Source: JBAXXL01 sp037127915 (GTDB lineage Bacteria; Bacteroidota; Ignavibacteria; Kapaibacteriales; UBA2268). Taken from it: 64,000 nt of DNA. The position numbers were made by a program, and so were the translations under genes. The stretch is from NCBI GenBank assembly GCA_037127915.1, contig JBAXXL010000014.1, positions 23,496-87,495 of the forward strand, written 5' to 3'. Each line of letters begins with the position of its first letter. The stretch's first letter is position 1. Below are positions 1-9,225 of the stretch, in pieces. The notes beneath the pieces were generated by a model. That model saw only the letters and a program-made list of their open reading frames with translations, searched no databases and was not told the DNA's origin.

Positions 1-23
1 AGACTCTATGAATCAGTTAGATT

Positions 24-386
24 TCATTCTTTTAGCATATTTTGTTTAGTTGTTGTAATAATCTTAGTGATTATTCGAATGATTTCCAAAGCATCATTGA
101 AAATATTATCAAATTGTTCTTTGCTTAAATAATCACTATCTTTCAAAAGTTCTAACCAATAAAGAGTTTCGTTAATCTCTTTTTGCGCTATACCCAATTT
201 GTGATTAAAATCTACTTTCGATTCAGCGTGTTCCGCCTCTCTAACCATTGCTCCAACACTTGTTCCGCTTCTAAGTAACTGTTTAGACAAAATATATTCT
301 TTTTTGTTCTCAACTAAGAATTTTTATAAGGATACTATTTTGATGGCAAATTGATAACTTTTCGTTTTTATTACATTATCTTTCAT
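24..386 (-). pseudogene. Four-helix bundle protein (S23/IVS family), interrupted by an in-frame stop
   Basis: Residues after the break read SKQLLRSGTSVGA, the signature of the four-helix bundle family first found in 23S rRNA intervening sequences, and the C-terminal helices follow to the stop at 24-26. The normal N-terminus is also present upstream: an ATG at 384-386 opens a frame coding for KSYQFAIKIVSL, then a TAA at 324-326, then KFLVENKKEYIL joined directly to SKQLL. The TAA sits where the family usually has tyrosine, so one base change (TAT or TAC to TAA) explains it. The 88-residue downstream part could only start from a TTG. The function of the family is poorly known. I call it a recent pseudogene; a sequencing error or reinitiation are the alternatives. 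Confidence 0.8.
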
Positions 387-518
387 CGGCTTACCTGATT
401 TTTATTTCTTATCCTTTATTATTTACAATTATTTTTACAAATTTACTAATATTTTTAAAATTTTTTCATTTTCTTCATTATTTGCAGCTAATTGTTCTTA
501 TCATTTATAATGTATCAT

Positions 519-1022
519 TTATAATTTATAATTTTTTATAGATTTTATCGTGTAGTATATCACCGGAATAAAAATCAATCCCAATGTCAAAGGTAAAAAC
601 CAAACTCCCAATCCATCGGATAATCCTTTCGTTGTTCGAATGATCATATATGTAATTATTGTGAAAATAACTACCAAAATAAGTTTCAAATATCTTATTA
701 ACTTCGTAGCATTAGTATATTGTTCTAATGCGTTGTCCGCAGTAATGTTGGTCGGGTAGTTGAATATATGAGGGAAATTGTTGAGTAATGTCATTCCTAT
801 AAATAATATTGTACCAATTATCGGCAATAAAAATATAGTAAATTTTGAACCAAAACTATCTATATGACCGGCTCCATTAAAATGCGTTGGTATTGTTTCA
901 GGCAAATTATAATAGTTAGTAACAGTAAAAATCCAAAGTGTCAATAATATTGACCAACCCAGCGTTTCAAATAATCTATCATAGTTTGTAAGTTCTAATT
1001 TTATTCTTGGTCTTGTTCCCAT
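519..1022 (-). CDS. DUF1648-type integral membrane protein
   Basis: 167 residues with about four membrane helices (roughly 22-40, 62-80, 108-128 and 140-160). The stretch between helices 1 and 2, LPETIPTHFNGAGHIDSFGSK, is the typical DUF1648 motif, in which a Pro, a His and an Asn-x-x-G are conserved; this domain occurs in SdpI-like and other small membrane proteins of unclear role. It is the last of four closely packed minus-strand genes, 14 bp after its neighbour, so it is probably co-transcribed with two lipoproteins and another membrane protein. ATG start. Family assignment is fairly sure, function unknown. Confidence 0.7.
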   Translation of the reverse strand: MGTRPRIKLELTNYDRLFETLGWSILLTLWIFTVTNYYNLPETIPTHFNGAGHIDSFGSKFTIFLLPIIGTILFIGMTLLNNFPHIFNYPTNITADNALEQYTNATKLIRYLKLILVVIFTIITYMIIRTTKGLSDGLGVWFLPLTLGLIFIPVIYYTIKSIKNYKL

Positions 1023-1036
1023 AATTTCCCTTTGTT

Positions 1037-1768
1037 TTATTTTATCACTGATTCTCTGTCCAAATCAGAATATGGGTAATATCCTTTGTCTTTGAGTTTC
1101 TTTATAAGTTCTTCAGTTCCATTTGCCATTGCATATTCCATCTCATTTCTATGCACTTCAATTATCAATAATAGTCCGTGTTTTTTTTCGCCAATTTTAA
1201 ATTCTTTACCCGCTGGTTTATATTCATCTAGAATACAACATGCAGATGGTTCATCTTTATTTAGTGGTATATCACAAGTTTCAAGCGGTTCTAATTTTGT
1301 TTCTGAAGAATAGAGGCCAGTACAAGTAAATATCCGACAAATTCGATTTTTAATCAAATTAAAAGGAATGGTTTCATTTGTATCTTGAACTAAAGGAAGC
1401 TTGGTAAAGGCTACTAGTTCATAAGTGCCTAAACTGTTTTTGATTGGTCCGGTTCCATCAGGTTGAATTAATTCCATTGTAGCAAAACCGGTTCCTTTAA
1501 TCCCATTTGGGAAACAACATAAATCAACTAATCCACCTAAATCATAAGGCATGACTGAGTGGAAGACAAAATTATAAGATTTTCCAAGTATGTATTCTAA
1601 TCCAGCCATTTTTAATTCATTATACTTGGTAAACTCTTCTTCTGTGAATTCTCTTATTGTCTCTTTTTTATTTAAGATTTTCTTGAAAATATTCATATTG
1701 CCATGGTCATCTTGTTTGGAACAACTAATAATTATCAAAATTACAAATATCAAAGTTAAATTACGCAT
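1037..1768 (-). CDS. Predicted lipoprotein, function unknown
   Basis: 243 residues. The N-terminus MRNLTLIFVILIIISCSKQDD is a lipoprotein signal with a lipobox ending at Cys16, so the mature protein should be anchored in the outer or inner membrane facing the periplasm. The mature part has several cysteines (two CC pairs, near CCFPNG and ACCILDEY) and a mixed alpha/beta composition; I do not recognise a family. It lies 15 bp downstream of the 129-residue membrane protein gene and 14 bp upstream of the DUF1648 gene, suggesting one operon. Confidence 0.6.
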   Translation of the reverse strand: MRNLTLIFVILIIISCSKQDDHGNMNIFKKILNKKETIREFTEEEFTKYNELKMAGLEYILGKSYNFVFHSVMPYDLGGLVDLCCFPNGIKGTGFATMELIQPDGTGPIKNSLGTYELVAFTKLPLVQDTNETIPFNLIKNRICRIFTCTGLYSSETKLEPLETCDIPLNKDEPSACCILDEYKPAGKEFKIGEKKHGLLLIIEVHRNEMEYAMANGTEELIKKLKDKGYYPYSDLDRESVIK

Positions 1769-1783
1769 TACTATTGCCTAGTT

Positions 1784-2173
1784 CTATATCTTTAATCGTT
1801 TATTCACTTTCTCAATGCAGAATCCTAAAATTCCGCCTAAAACTAGCGTCATGGCAACTATAGGAACTAATGAAGCAGGTTCTTTCCAACCGATAATAAA
1901 AGCGGCGGGTATAAGCATAAGTAATGAAATAATTGAACCTTTTATAAACGGATTCCATTTACCTTTTGAATTATCAAGGATTGGTCCGACCATTATAGTT
2001 TTTACAGTTTTATTGATTTTAAAATCTGTATTACTGATAAAAAATCCGATTATAATCCACATTGATAATGCGGATAAATTCGCATCCCAAGATAGCTTTT
2101 GAATAAACATCGGGATTAAATCAATTAATCCGGCAACAAGACCAAGCAATAAACCAACTATTGATCGTTTCAT
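1784..2173 (-). CDS. Small integral membrane protein, function unknown
   Basis: 129 residues with about four hydrophobic segments (5-25, 36-50, 79-97, 101-120), separated by short loops; the C-terminus (EKVNKRLKI) is basic. There is no signal peptidase site. No family recognised. It is the second gene in the run of four minus-strand genes starting at 2784, with gaps of 20 bp and 15 bp on either side. It could be a partner of the adjacent lipoproteins, but nothing in the sequence shows that. Confidence 0.55.
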   Translation of the reverse strand: MKRSIVGLLLGLVAGLIDLIPMFIQKLSWDANLSALSMWIIIGFFISNTDFKINKTVKTIMVGPILDNSKGKWNPFIKGSIISLLMLIPAAFIIGWKEPASLVPIVAMTLVLGGILGFCIEKVNKRLKI

Positions 2174-2193
2174 ATTAGTCTTCTAATTTTTTT

Positions 2194-2784
2194 TTACTCA
2201 GTTGTTAAAAAGGTATGTTCTTTTAGTGTTGTAGTATATTCCACAGTCCCATCGCCTTTAAACGCAATTAATTTTATTAAACCAATATTTGGTGAATAGT
2301 ATTCGAGTGTCGATAATGATTCGCTGTATTTGACTCTATATTTGTAACATACAAAAATACCGTCTGGCACTGTTATGGTATCATTAATTGATACAACATC
2401 AATTTTGACGTTATCGGTGTTGGTATAAGTTTCTCCAACATTAGCTTTATACTTATAGTATAATGCTGAACTCCAAGTACCGGTAGTTTTGTTTTTCGTA
2501 TTAAAGTATAATCCGTCGGCTTTGTTTTTAACATACCAGAAAACCGAATCATCATAAGCAAGGACAGTCCATTTTTCATTATTAATAACTGTGTCTTTAA
2601 TAACTTTATTAGAATGTGTTTCAACTAATGAGGCGCCTTCATATTGAGTAAGATATTCCCAACTAGAACCATTTTCTAATCGATAGATAACGTATCCATC
2701 ATCATCGGGATTATTAGGCGATTTATCGCAGGATATTAATACAAACGAAAATATCGCAACCATAAGTAAACTAAATCTTTTCAT
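2194..2784 (-). CDS. Predicted lipoprotein, function unknown
   Basis: 196 residues starting MKRFSLLMVAIFSFVLISCDKS: a lipoprotein signal with Cys19 as lipidation site, followed by an Asn/Pro/Asp-rich linker (residues 21-29). The mature part is rich in beta-forming residues and aromatic positions, with phrases such as GSSWEYLTQYEG, often seen in Bacteroidota lipoproteins of unknown role. It heads the run of four closely spaced minus-strand genes and is separated from the upstream propeller protein by 81 bp containing a strong hairpin (2833-2858). Confidence 0.6.
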   Translation of the reverse strand: MKRFSLLMVAIFSFVLISCDKSPNNPDDDGYVIYRLENGSSWEYLTQYEGASLVETHSNKVIKDTVINNEKWTVLAYDDSVFWYVKNKADGLYFNTKNKTTGTWSSALYYKYKANVGETYTNTDNVKIDVVSINDTITVPDGIFVCYKYRVKYSESLSTLEYYSPNIGLIKLIAFKGDGTVEYTTTLKEHTFLTTE

Positions 2785-2832
2785 AAATACTCCATAAATA
2801 AAAATATTATAAAATCAAAATCGACTTATTTG

Positions 2833-2858
2833 TGTTCCCAAGCCGGAGCTTGGGAACA
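2833..2858 (-). repeat. Perfect 11-bp hairpin, REP-like
   Basis: TGTTCCCAAGC, a four-base loop CGGA, then GCTTGGGAACA: a perfect inverted repeat just past the stop of the 919-residue secreted protein. There is no clear U-tract, so it is more likely a REP-like palindrome or an mRNA-end stabiliser than a classical terminator. Confidence 0.7.
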
Positions 2859-2865
2859 TGAGAAT

Positions 2866-5625
2866 CTATAATTTAACAACAAATTTTTTCACTAAATCTA
2901 AACCTTTCCCTTTAATCTGAATGAAATAAACCCCAGGCAAAAAGTTAACATCATAACCAAATTCAGTATTGCTTGTTAATAATTGCGTATTATTGCTAAA
3001 AACTGTTCTACCGGTGATATCTATAACAGAAATCTGAGCTACAATATTTTGAATTTCAGGATTATTTGAAATTCGTAAATTCAATCTGTTTTTTACAGGA
3101 TTTGGATAAATTTCTATATCCACACTTTCATTTAGTTTATTATCTTTTACTGCCGAAATAGTTCCCGTTTTCCAAATTCCTCGTCCATAAGTAGCGGCAT
3201 AGAGTTCACCACTTTCTTGCTGAATCTCTAATTCATTTACTTCTACATTTGGCAGATTTTCCATAAATGGCAACCATTCATTTATTGTGCTAAATTCATC
3301 GAAACAATATAATACTCCTTTATTTGTTCCGGCATAAATTGTATTGTTTTTACTATTCTGATCCCTGACAATAGAAAGAATCGCAACTCCCTCGGGTAGT
3401 GCCTTCGAAGCATTGACCCATGTTTGTCCAAAATCTTCAGTTTTGAAAAGATTGAGCTTGGATGAAGTAGAATAAACAGAAATCCACATTTTATTAGGAT
3501 TATTACTATCAAATTCAATACTGCTAATGTTCATAGAATCAATTGGTAAATTATCTGTAGATTTGAACCAATTGGCTCCCCCATTTTTACTTAGCCAAAG
3601 TCCGCCCGGAATAGAAGGATATGCGATATTTTTATAAACAGCTATATAATCGCTATTATTATATGAAGTTTTTATAATCGAGATAGGATTGAAGTTAAAT
3701 GTATCGAGATTATTTAGTGTGAAATCTAATATCCTTTTCCAATCTTTTCCATAATTCGTTGATTTCCATAAATTCCGGAAACCCATATAAATATTTTCCG
3801 GATTAATCGGATCCATAGCTGTTGGAGTAACCCAGGAACCATAATCCCCTACTTGATATCGTATTGAATCAACAAGACCTGTAATTATTGTTTTGCCTCC
3901 ATCATCCGATCTGCACAATCCGCCATTTTGCCATACACCATAAATTCTTTCAGGATTATTATGGTCAATCATTGTTTCCATACCATCCCAATTTGCAATG
4001 TAGTTAATCCACCCGGTTCCATCATTATAAAAACATGAATTATCCTGGGACCCTCCGGTTACTTTGCCAGCAGATTTTCTGGATACATTAAGTCTATAAA
4101 ATTCAGTAATGTTTAAGCCATTCGACAAGCATTCCCATTCAGTAGGAAACTTCAAATTACCCGGAGACCCAGGCTTAATATTTTCAGCTACTTTGTCAAT
4201 ATATTGGGCAATCCATTCTTTTGAACCCGGTTTTATGCTTTTTGTGCGGTAAATACCACCGTCATTACAAAAATAAATGTATTGATTTATAGGATTATAT
4301 GCTGAATAATGATGATCGGCATGGATACTTTTGCCAAATGTATTCATCCACAAACTGGCGATATCGAAAGTTTTTCCGCCATCGTCCGAAGCCCAAATAT
4401 TAATGCCGCCTGTATAAATTTTTAATTTATTATAAGGATCGGCAATTAAAGTTAAATCATACGAACCTTGACCGTACACATCTTCCGGACTGCCTTCATA
4501 AGCTCCTAATATATTGGAAGAAGTATTTACATCGCACATAATTTCCCAAGTTTCACCTGCATCAGTTGATGCATAAATACTATGCAATCCATTAGTTTGG
4601 GACTTTACATTTAATACATAAAGATAATTTGGATTAATCGGCGACACTGCTATATCCATCCGTGATACTTCATTTTTAGCCGGTATCCCTGTATTTAGTG
4701 CAACCCAAGTAGCACCGAAATCTGTTGATTTTAAAACACCTGCCGAACCATAGTAACCCCATTTCGTTCCCATTGCGGCATAAAGGATATCAGGATTTTT
4801 GGGATTAGCTTCTAAATCACTTATTAAAGAGTCATTAACGCTATACCAAGTATCACCTGCATCACTAGATTTCCATATACCATTAGTTCCAGCGGTAATC
4901 AACTGATTGGTATTGCTTGGATTGATAATTAACTTACGAAGCATTGACCTTTTAAAAGTAGCTTCAGAAATTAGATTTGTCATCGTCCAGCTATTACCAC
5001 CGTCGATAGATTTAAACACTCCCATAGAAGCACTCGAAGACATACCACCGGTATCATAATCACCTGTGCAAATATATAAAACATTAGCATTAGTTGGATC
5101 AACCGCTATATGGCTGATTGACAGCGTCTGCAAAAAATCTGATTGTGGTATCCAGCTCTGTCCTGAATTTTCACTTTTCCAAACTCCACCGCCGGGAGTA
5201 CCAATCCACAAAATATTTGGATTTGTCGGGTGGAATGCGACGCAGTTTACTCTACCAATTCCATGACCGGAGCGCGGTTCATAAGTCGGTGCAACGATGT
5301 CGGGACCCAATGGAATCCAAGCACTTTTAGCTTGCAGTCTGTTGGAATTGTTTTTTTGATTTTGGTCGTATCCCATAAAATAAGGCAATTGCTTTAGTTG
5401 ACCATCGCTCTTGATATCATAACGATTATCCCAAAGCCAACGATAAAACCATTTGTTCCCCTTTTTGCGGTCCGGATTTATATTTTTGACATTTGATTCG
5501 TAATTATCTTTGATTACATTGTAATTTGGATAATTATCGGTTTGTGAAAATGATTTTTCAGGTAAAACTGAAACAAAAATTGCCAAAATTAAGAGATTCA
5601 TTATTAAAGATTTCAACATATACAT
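2866..5625 (-). CDS. Secreted BNR/VPS10-like beta-propeller protein with T9SS sorting domain
   Basis: 919 residues from the ATG at 5625 (a longer frame begins only with TTG; an ATG six bases further in is also possible). A signal peptide ending near KSFSQ precedes about ten propeller blades, each with the sortilin/BNR pattern: a P-x-N/P-x-x-hydrophobic strand then W/YxSxDxGxTW (SENSGQSW, SIDGGNSW, SSDAGDTW, STDFGATW, STDAGETW, SKNGGANW, TEDFGQTW). The last 80 residues begin IEIYPNPV and form a type A T9SS C-terminal sorting domain, so the protein should cross the outer membrane and be released or anchored at the surface. Such propellers occur in sialidase-like proteins, but no catalytic residues are evident, so binding or adhesion is a safer guess. 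Confidence 0.85.
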   Translation of the reverse strand: MYMLKSLIMNLLILAIFVSVLPEKSFSQTDNYPNYNVIKDNYESNVKNINPDRKKGNKWFYRWLWDNRYDIKSDGQLKQLPYFMGYDQNQKNNSNRLQAKSAWIPLGPDIVAPTYEPRSGHGIGRVNCVAFHPTNPNILWIGTPGGGVWKSENSGQSWIPQSDFLQTLSISHIAVDPTNANVLYICTGDYDTGGMSSSASMGVFKSIDGGNSWTMTNLISEATFKRSMLRKLIINPSNTNQLITAGTNGIWKSSDAGDTWYSVNDSLISDLEANPKNPDILYAAMGTKWGYYGSAGVLKSTDFGATWVALNTGIPAKNEVSRMDIAVSPINPNYLYVLNVKSQTNGLHSIYASTDAGETWEIMCDVNTSSNILGAYEGSPEDVYGQGSYDLTLIADPYNKLKIYTGGINIWASDDGGKTFDIASLWMNTFGKSIHADHHYSAYNPINQYIYFCNDGGIYRTKSIKPGSKEWIAQYIDKVAENIKPGSPGNLKFPTEWECLSNGLNITEFYRLNVSRKSAGKVTGGSQDNSCFYNDGTGWINYIANWDGMETMIDHNNPERIYGVWQNGGLCRSDDGGKTIITGLVDSIRYQVGDYGSWVTPTAMDPINPENIYMGFRNLWKSTNYGKDWKRILDFTLNNLDTFNFNPISIIKTSYNNSDYIAVYKNIAYPSIPGGLWLSKNGGANWFKSTDNLPIDSMNISSIEFDSNNPNKMWISVYSTSSKLNLFKTEDFGQTWVNASKALPEGVAILSIVRDQNSKNNTIYAGTNKGVLYCFDEFSTINEWLPFMENLPNVEVNELEIQQESGELYAATYGRGIWKTGTISAVKDNKLNESVDIEIYPNPVKNRLNLRISNNPEIQNIVAQISVIDITGRTVFSNNTQLLTSNTEFGYDVNFLPGVYFIQIKGKGLDLVKKFVVKL

Positions 5626-5634
5626 ATTTTCCAA

Positions 5635-5977
5635 TAAATTATATTTTTAGTTATATTCTATATAAGCAAAAATAATGATTTTTATTCGAAATTTACGATA
5701 TTAATTTTTTTATTCAAACAATACCTTCATGTCGTCGTGTGATCGTCTTTTTACCTCGTTCAAGAAAATATTGCAACGTAGCTGAATCTTGGTGCCGAAT
5801 GATCCGCAAGAAATATAAATAAGATAAATTTCAAATATAATTGTAACCTTTGCGTTCATCATAAACATTTCAAATTATTATTAGTTTTTGATGTTTTTTA
5901 AAATATTTTTCCAAGAAGATGTTTTTGAAAACACTCAAGTGAAATTATGAAACTCTAATTAATAAGAAGTTGAAATT
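5635..5977. other. Intergenic region between divergent genes
   Basis: It separates the divergent propeller gene and the glycosyltransferase operon, so it should carry promoters in both directions. A locally GC-richer stretch at about 5725-5815 stands out in AT-rich surroundings. I found no convincing Bacteroidetes -7/-33 pair and no RNA gene. The start-site duplication at 5940-5986 lies at its right edge. Confidence 0.4.
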
Positions 5978-5986
5978 ATGAAACTC
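5940..5986 (+). repeat. Direct repeat duplicating a translation start region
   Basis: The 16-mer TGAAATTATGAAACTC occurs at 5940-5955 and again at 5971-5986, 31 bp apart. The second copy contains the start codon of the glycosyltransferase. The first copy reads ATG AAA CTC TAA, a three-codon frame ending 19 bp before the true start. Confidence 0.9.
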
Positions 5987-8227
5987 GCACATATAGGAAC
6001 GTATCCTCCTCGTGAATGTGGAATCGGTACATTTACCCAAAATCTTCTAACTGCTACCAATTCTACCAGTGATAGTAAAAATGATTTCATCGAAGGATTT
6101 GTTATTGCATTGAGTGATAATGATTTAACCTATGATTATCCAAAAGAAGTAAAATTTATTATCAGACAAGATCATCAGCGCGATTATTTGGAGGCAGTGA
6201 AATTTATAAACCTCAGCGGTGCAGATGCCTGTATGCTTGAACACGAATTTGGTATCTTTGGCGGACAAAACGGGATTTATATTCTTCCGCTTCTTCATAG
6301 ACTTAAAATTCCCCTAATTGTTACACTTCATACTATTGTAAAAGAACCTACATACAATGAAAAGGCAGTTTTACAGGAAATCTGTAAAATGGCTAGCAAG
6401 GTTGTTGTTATGAGTCGGAAGGCAATTAAATTCTTGACATCTATATATAATGTTGATAAGGACAAAATTGAGTTCATCGAACACGGTGTTCCGGATATTC
6501 AATATGATCAGGTTCAATCAAAAAAAGAGTTCAAATTAGAAAATAAAAAACTCCTGCTAACATTTGGTATCCTTAGCAGAAATAAAGGCATAGAGACTGT
6601 AATAAACGCTTTGCCCAAAGTAATTGAAAAATATCCCGATGTGTTATATATAGTTTTGGGTAAAACCCATCCGAATGTAATACGACATTCCGGTGAAGAA
6701 TACCGAAATTACCTCCAACGTTTGGTGAAAAGTCTAAATTTAAGTGACAATGTTATTTTCTTAAACGAATTTGCCAGCCAAAAAGAATTATTTAAATATT
6801 TATCTGCTTCCGATATATATATTACACCATATACGAACGAAGCCCAGATTACCAGTGGAACACTTTCTTATGCTGTTGGCGTGGGTGCAGCTGTTATCTC
6901 CACACCATATTGGCATGCTTCTGAATTATTGGCTGACGGAAGAGGAAAACTATTTAACTTTAATGATTCTGTTGAACTGTCATCAATATTTTTGGATTTG
7001 TTGGACAATCCCGAGAAATTACAAAGTCTTCGAAAAAAAGCTTATGATTACGGTAGAACAATTACATGGCCAAAGTCCGGTGGAAAATACGTAGATCTTA
7101 TCAAAAAGGTTCTTACAGATGAGCCACAAATTTTGGTAAAGAAAGAAACAGTAATTGATCCGCTTCTATTGCCGGAATTTTCACTTGCACATATAAAACG
7201 ATTAACAGACGACACCGGAATCATCCAGCATGCAAAATTTGGCATACCTAATCTAAAAGAAGGATATTGTTTAGATGATAATGCACGCGCTTTACTAATG
7301 GTTTTAATGGCGTATCAGCAAAAAAAAGATCCCCAAGCTCTTGAATTAGCTCCTATTTATTTGAGTTATATTCACTATATGCAAAACGAGAATGGTACAT
7401 TTCGAAATTTCCTCAGTTTCAGTCGGCAGTTTCTCGATGAGATCGGGTCTGAGGATTCTTTTGGTAGAACCATCTGGGCTTTGGGATACCTTCTCGGTAA
7501 TGCTCCGAACGATGCTTATAACCAAACAGGGAAATTTATTTTCTTTGATGCGGCTCAATACTTCGAAAAACTTCAATCAATTAGAGGTATTGCTAATACT
7601 ATGGTAGGTATAAGTTATTATCTAAGAAAGAATCCAAACGACGAATCAATGATTGGAGTGTTAAGGAATCTAACCAATAAATTAATAAGCAAATATGAAG
7701 AAAACAGTTCGCCCGATTGGCAATGGTTTGAGAATACTTTAACTTATGATAATGGAATGTTACCGCTCGCCCTTTTACACGCGGCAGAAATACTGAACGA
7801 TGAAAAGATATGCGAAGTAGCATTACAAACAATGAATTTTCTGACAAGCGTAACGCTGTTTGATGGCTGTTTATCAATTGTGGGTAATGAAGAATGGTAT
7901 GTACGAGGCAGTAAACGTTCGATGTTTGCACAACAGCCTATCGATGCCCTAGCAATGGTTTTGATGTTTCATCAAGCATTCTACTTAACCAAAAACAAAG
8001 ATTATATAAACAAACTTTTTACCTGCTTTATGTGGTTTATGGGTGAAAATGACCTCCGTATGAGTTTATTTGATTTTGAAACAAAAGGTTGCTGTGATGG
8101 CTTTGAGAGAACCGGAATAAACCGAAATCAAGGTGCTGAAAGTTCATTGGTTTATTTAATCTCTCATCTCATAGTTTTACAAGCATTTGAAGAATACGAA
8201 AAAGTGGATTTCTTACCATCTCCATAA
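5978..8227 (+). CDS. GT4 glycosyltransferase fused to a helical glycosidase-like domain
   Basis: 749 residues, no signal peptide, so cytoplasmic. Residues 1 to about 385 are a GT-B fold glycosyltransferase of family 4 type: N-terminal HIGTYPPRECGIGTF, a sugar-nucleotide domain starting LLTFGILSRNKGIE, and the acceptor/donor loop TPYTNEAQITSGTL. Glu288 is kept, but the second Glu of the usual E-x7-E pair is not. Residues about 405-740 are an alpha-helical domain with repeated helix pairs and motifs GYCLDDNARAL, SEDSFGRTIWALGYLL and FERTGINRNQGAESS, resembling (alpha/alpha)6 barrels. It is first in a three-gene plus-strand run with a GH130 enzyme 27 bp downstream, suggesting synthesis or turnover of a mannoside. 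Exact substrate unknown. Confidence 0.8.
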   Translation: MKLAHIGTYPPRECGIGTFTQNLLTATNSTSDSKNDFIEGFVIALSDNDLTYDYPKEVKFIIRQDHQRDYLEAVKFINLSGADACMLEHEFGIFGGQNGIYILPLLHRLKIPLIVTLHTIVKEPTYNEKAVLQEICKMASKVVVMSRKAIKFLTSIYNVDKDKIEFIEHGVPDIQYDQVQSKKEFKLENKKLLLTFGILSRNKGIETVINALPKVIEKYPDVLYIVLGKTHPNVIRHSGEEYRNYLQRLVKSLNLSDNVIFLNEFASQKELFKYLSASDIYITPYTNEAQITSGTLSYAVGVGAAVISTPYWHASELLADGRGKLFNFNDSVELSSIFLDLLDNPEKLQSLRKKAYDYGRTITWPKSGGKYVDLIKKVLTDEPQILVKKETVIDPLLLPEFSLAHIKRLTDDTGIIQHAKFGIPNLKEGYCLDDNARALLMVLMAYQQKKDPQALELAPIYLSYIHYMQNENGTFRNFLSFSRQFLDEIGSEDSFGRTIWALGYLLGNAPNDAYNQTGKFIFFDAAQYFEKLQSIRGIANTMVGISYYLRKNPNDESMIGVLRNLTNKLISKYEENSSPDWQWFENTLTYDNGMLPLALLHAAEILNDEKICEVALQTMNFLTSVTLFDGCLSIVGNEEWYVRGSKRSMFAQQPIDALAMVLMFHQAFYLTKNKDYINKLFTCFMWFMGENDLRMSLFDFETKGCCDGFERTGINRNQGAESSLVYLISHLIVLQAFEEYEKVDFLPSP

Positions 8228-8254
8228 ATTTAAGACAATTAAATTAGATATATA

Positions 8255-9181
8255 ATGTTAATAAAAAGATATCCCTATAATCCTATACTTACGAAGGATG
8301 ACGTTCCTTATCCAGTTGCAACTGTGCATAATGCCGCTGTCGTAAAATTCGGAAGTAAATATATTATGATTTTTCGCTCTCATAAGCTTAACGGAAGAAG
8401 CATTTTGGGCAAAGCAGAAAGTGATGACGGATATAATTTCTTAGTAGATGATGAACCCTTTATGGTTCCCGCTACAGAAGGAATTTTCAAAGATTATGAA
8501 GAATACGGTGTGGAAGACCCGCGAATTATTTTTCTTGATGGCGAATATCTGATAACTTATAGCGCATATTCTCGCCACGGTGTACGAATAGGACTTGCAA
8601 AAACAAAAGATTTCAAAACTATAGAAAGGTTTTCTTTGATTACAGAAGCGGATTACCGCAATGTTGTAATCTTTCCCCAAAAATTCAATGGATTATATGC
8701 TCGGCTCGATAGGCCTCATTCAGAAATTTCACCTTGGTCAATATGGATATCCTATTCTCCGGATCTGAAGTTTTGGGGTGAATCCAAGTTAATTATGAAA
8801 CCGCTTCAGTACCATTGGGATGAAATGAAAATCGGTCCCGGATCTCCGCCTATCAAAACTAAACGCGGATGGCTAAGCATTTATCACGGTGTTTTCCCTA
8901 CTATGGACGGAAGCGTTTACAGGTTGGGAGTTGCTCTTCACGATTTAGAAGACCCTTCTAAAATAATTGGTGTTGGAGATGAATGGATTTTAGAGCCGCA
9001 AGAATCTTATGAATTAGTAGGATATGTGCATAATGTAGTATTCACTTGCGGAGCAGTTCCAGAAGAAGATGGTACTGTTAAAATTTATTGGGGTGGAGCG
9101 GATAAAGTGATGTGTGTTGGCACTGCGAATATTGAGGAACTGGTTGATCTATGTTTGAATAACTCAAGAGCTGCACTTTAA
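8255..9181 (+). CDS. GH130 family mannoside phosphorylase/hydrolase-like enzyme
   Basis: 308 residues, no signal peptide. The five-bladed propeller of GH130 is recognisable from YPYNPILTKDD at the N-terminus, GVEDPRI at 85-91 (Asp88 matches the catalytic acid in EDPR), GPGSPP, SIYHGVF and the closing GYVHNVVFTCGA. Characterised GH130 members cleave beta-1,4- or beta-1,2-mannosides by phosphorolysis or hydrolysis in the cytoplasm. The length is typical. It sits 27 bp after the GT4 fusion and 44 bp before a second GT4, so the three probably form an operon. Phosphorolysis versus hydrolysis cannot be settled by eye. Confidence 0.85.
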   Translation: MLIKRYPYNPILTKDDVPYPVATVHNAAVVKFGSKYIMIFRSHKLNGRSILGKAESDDGYNFLVDDEPFMVPATEGIFKDYEEYGVEDPRIIFLDGEYLITYSAYSRHGVRIGLAKTKDFKTIERFSLITEADYRNVVIFPQKFNGLYARLDRPHSEISPWSIWISYSPDLKFWGESKLIMKPLQYHWDEMKIGPGSPPIKTKRGWLSIYHGVFPTMDGSVYRLGVALHDLEDPSKIIGVGDEWILEPQESYELVGYVHNVVFTCGAVPEEDGTVKIYWGGADKVMCVGTANIEELVDLCLNNSRAAL

Positions 9182-9225
9182 AAAATCACCATTATTGATA
9201 TAAATAAAAAAAATAAGGTTTAAAT

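Noticed and set aside
7599..7931. 110-codon minus-strand open frame
   Set aside because: Antisense to the helical domain of the GT4 fusion; no independent signal.
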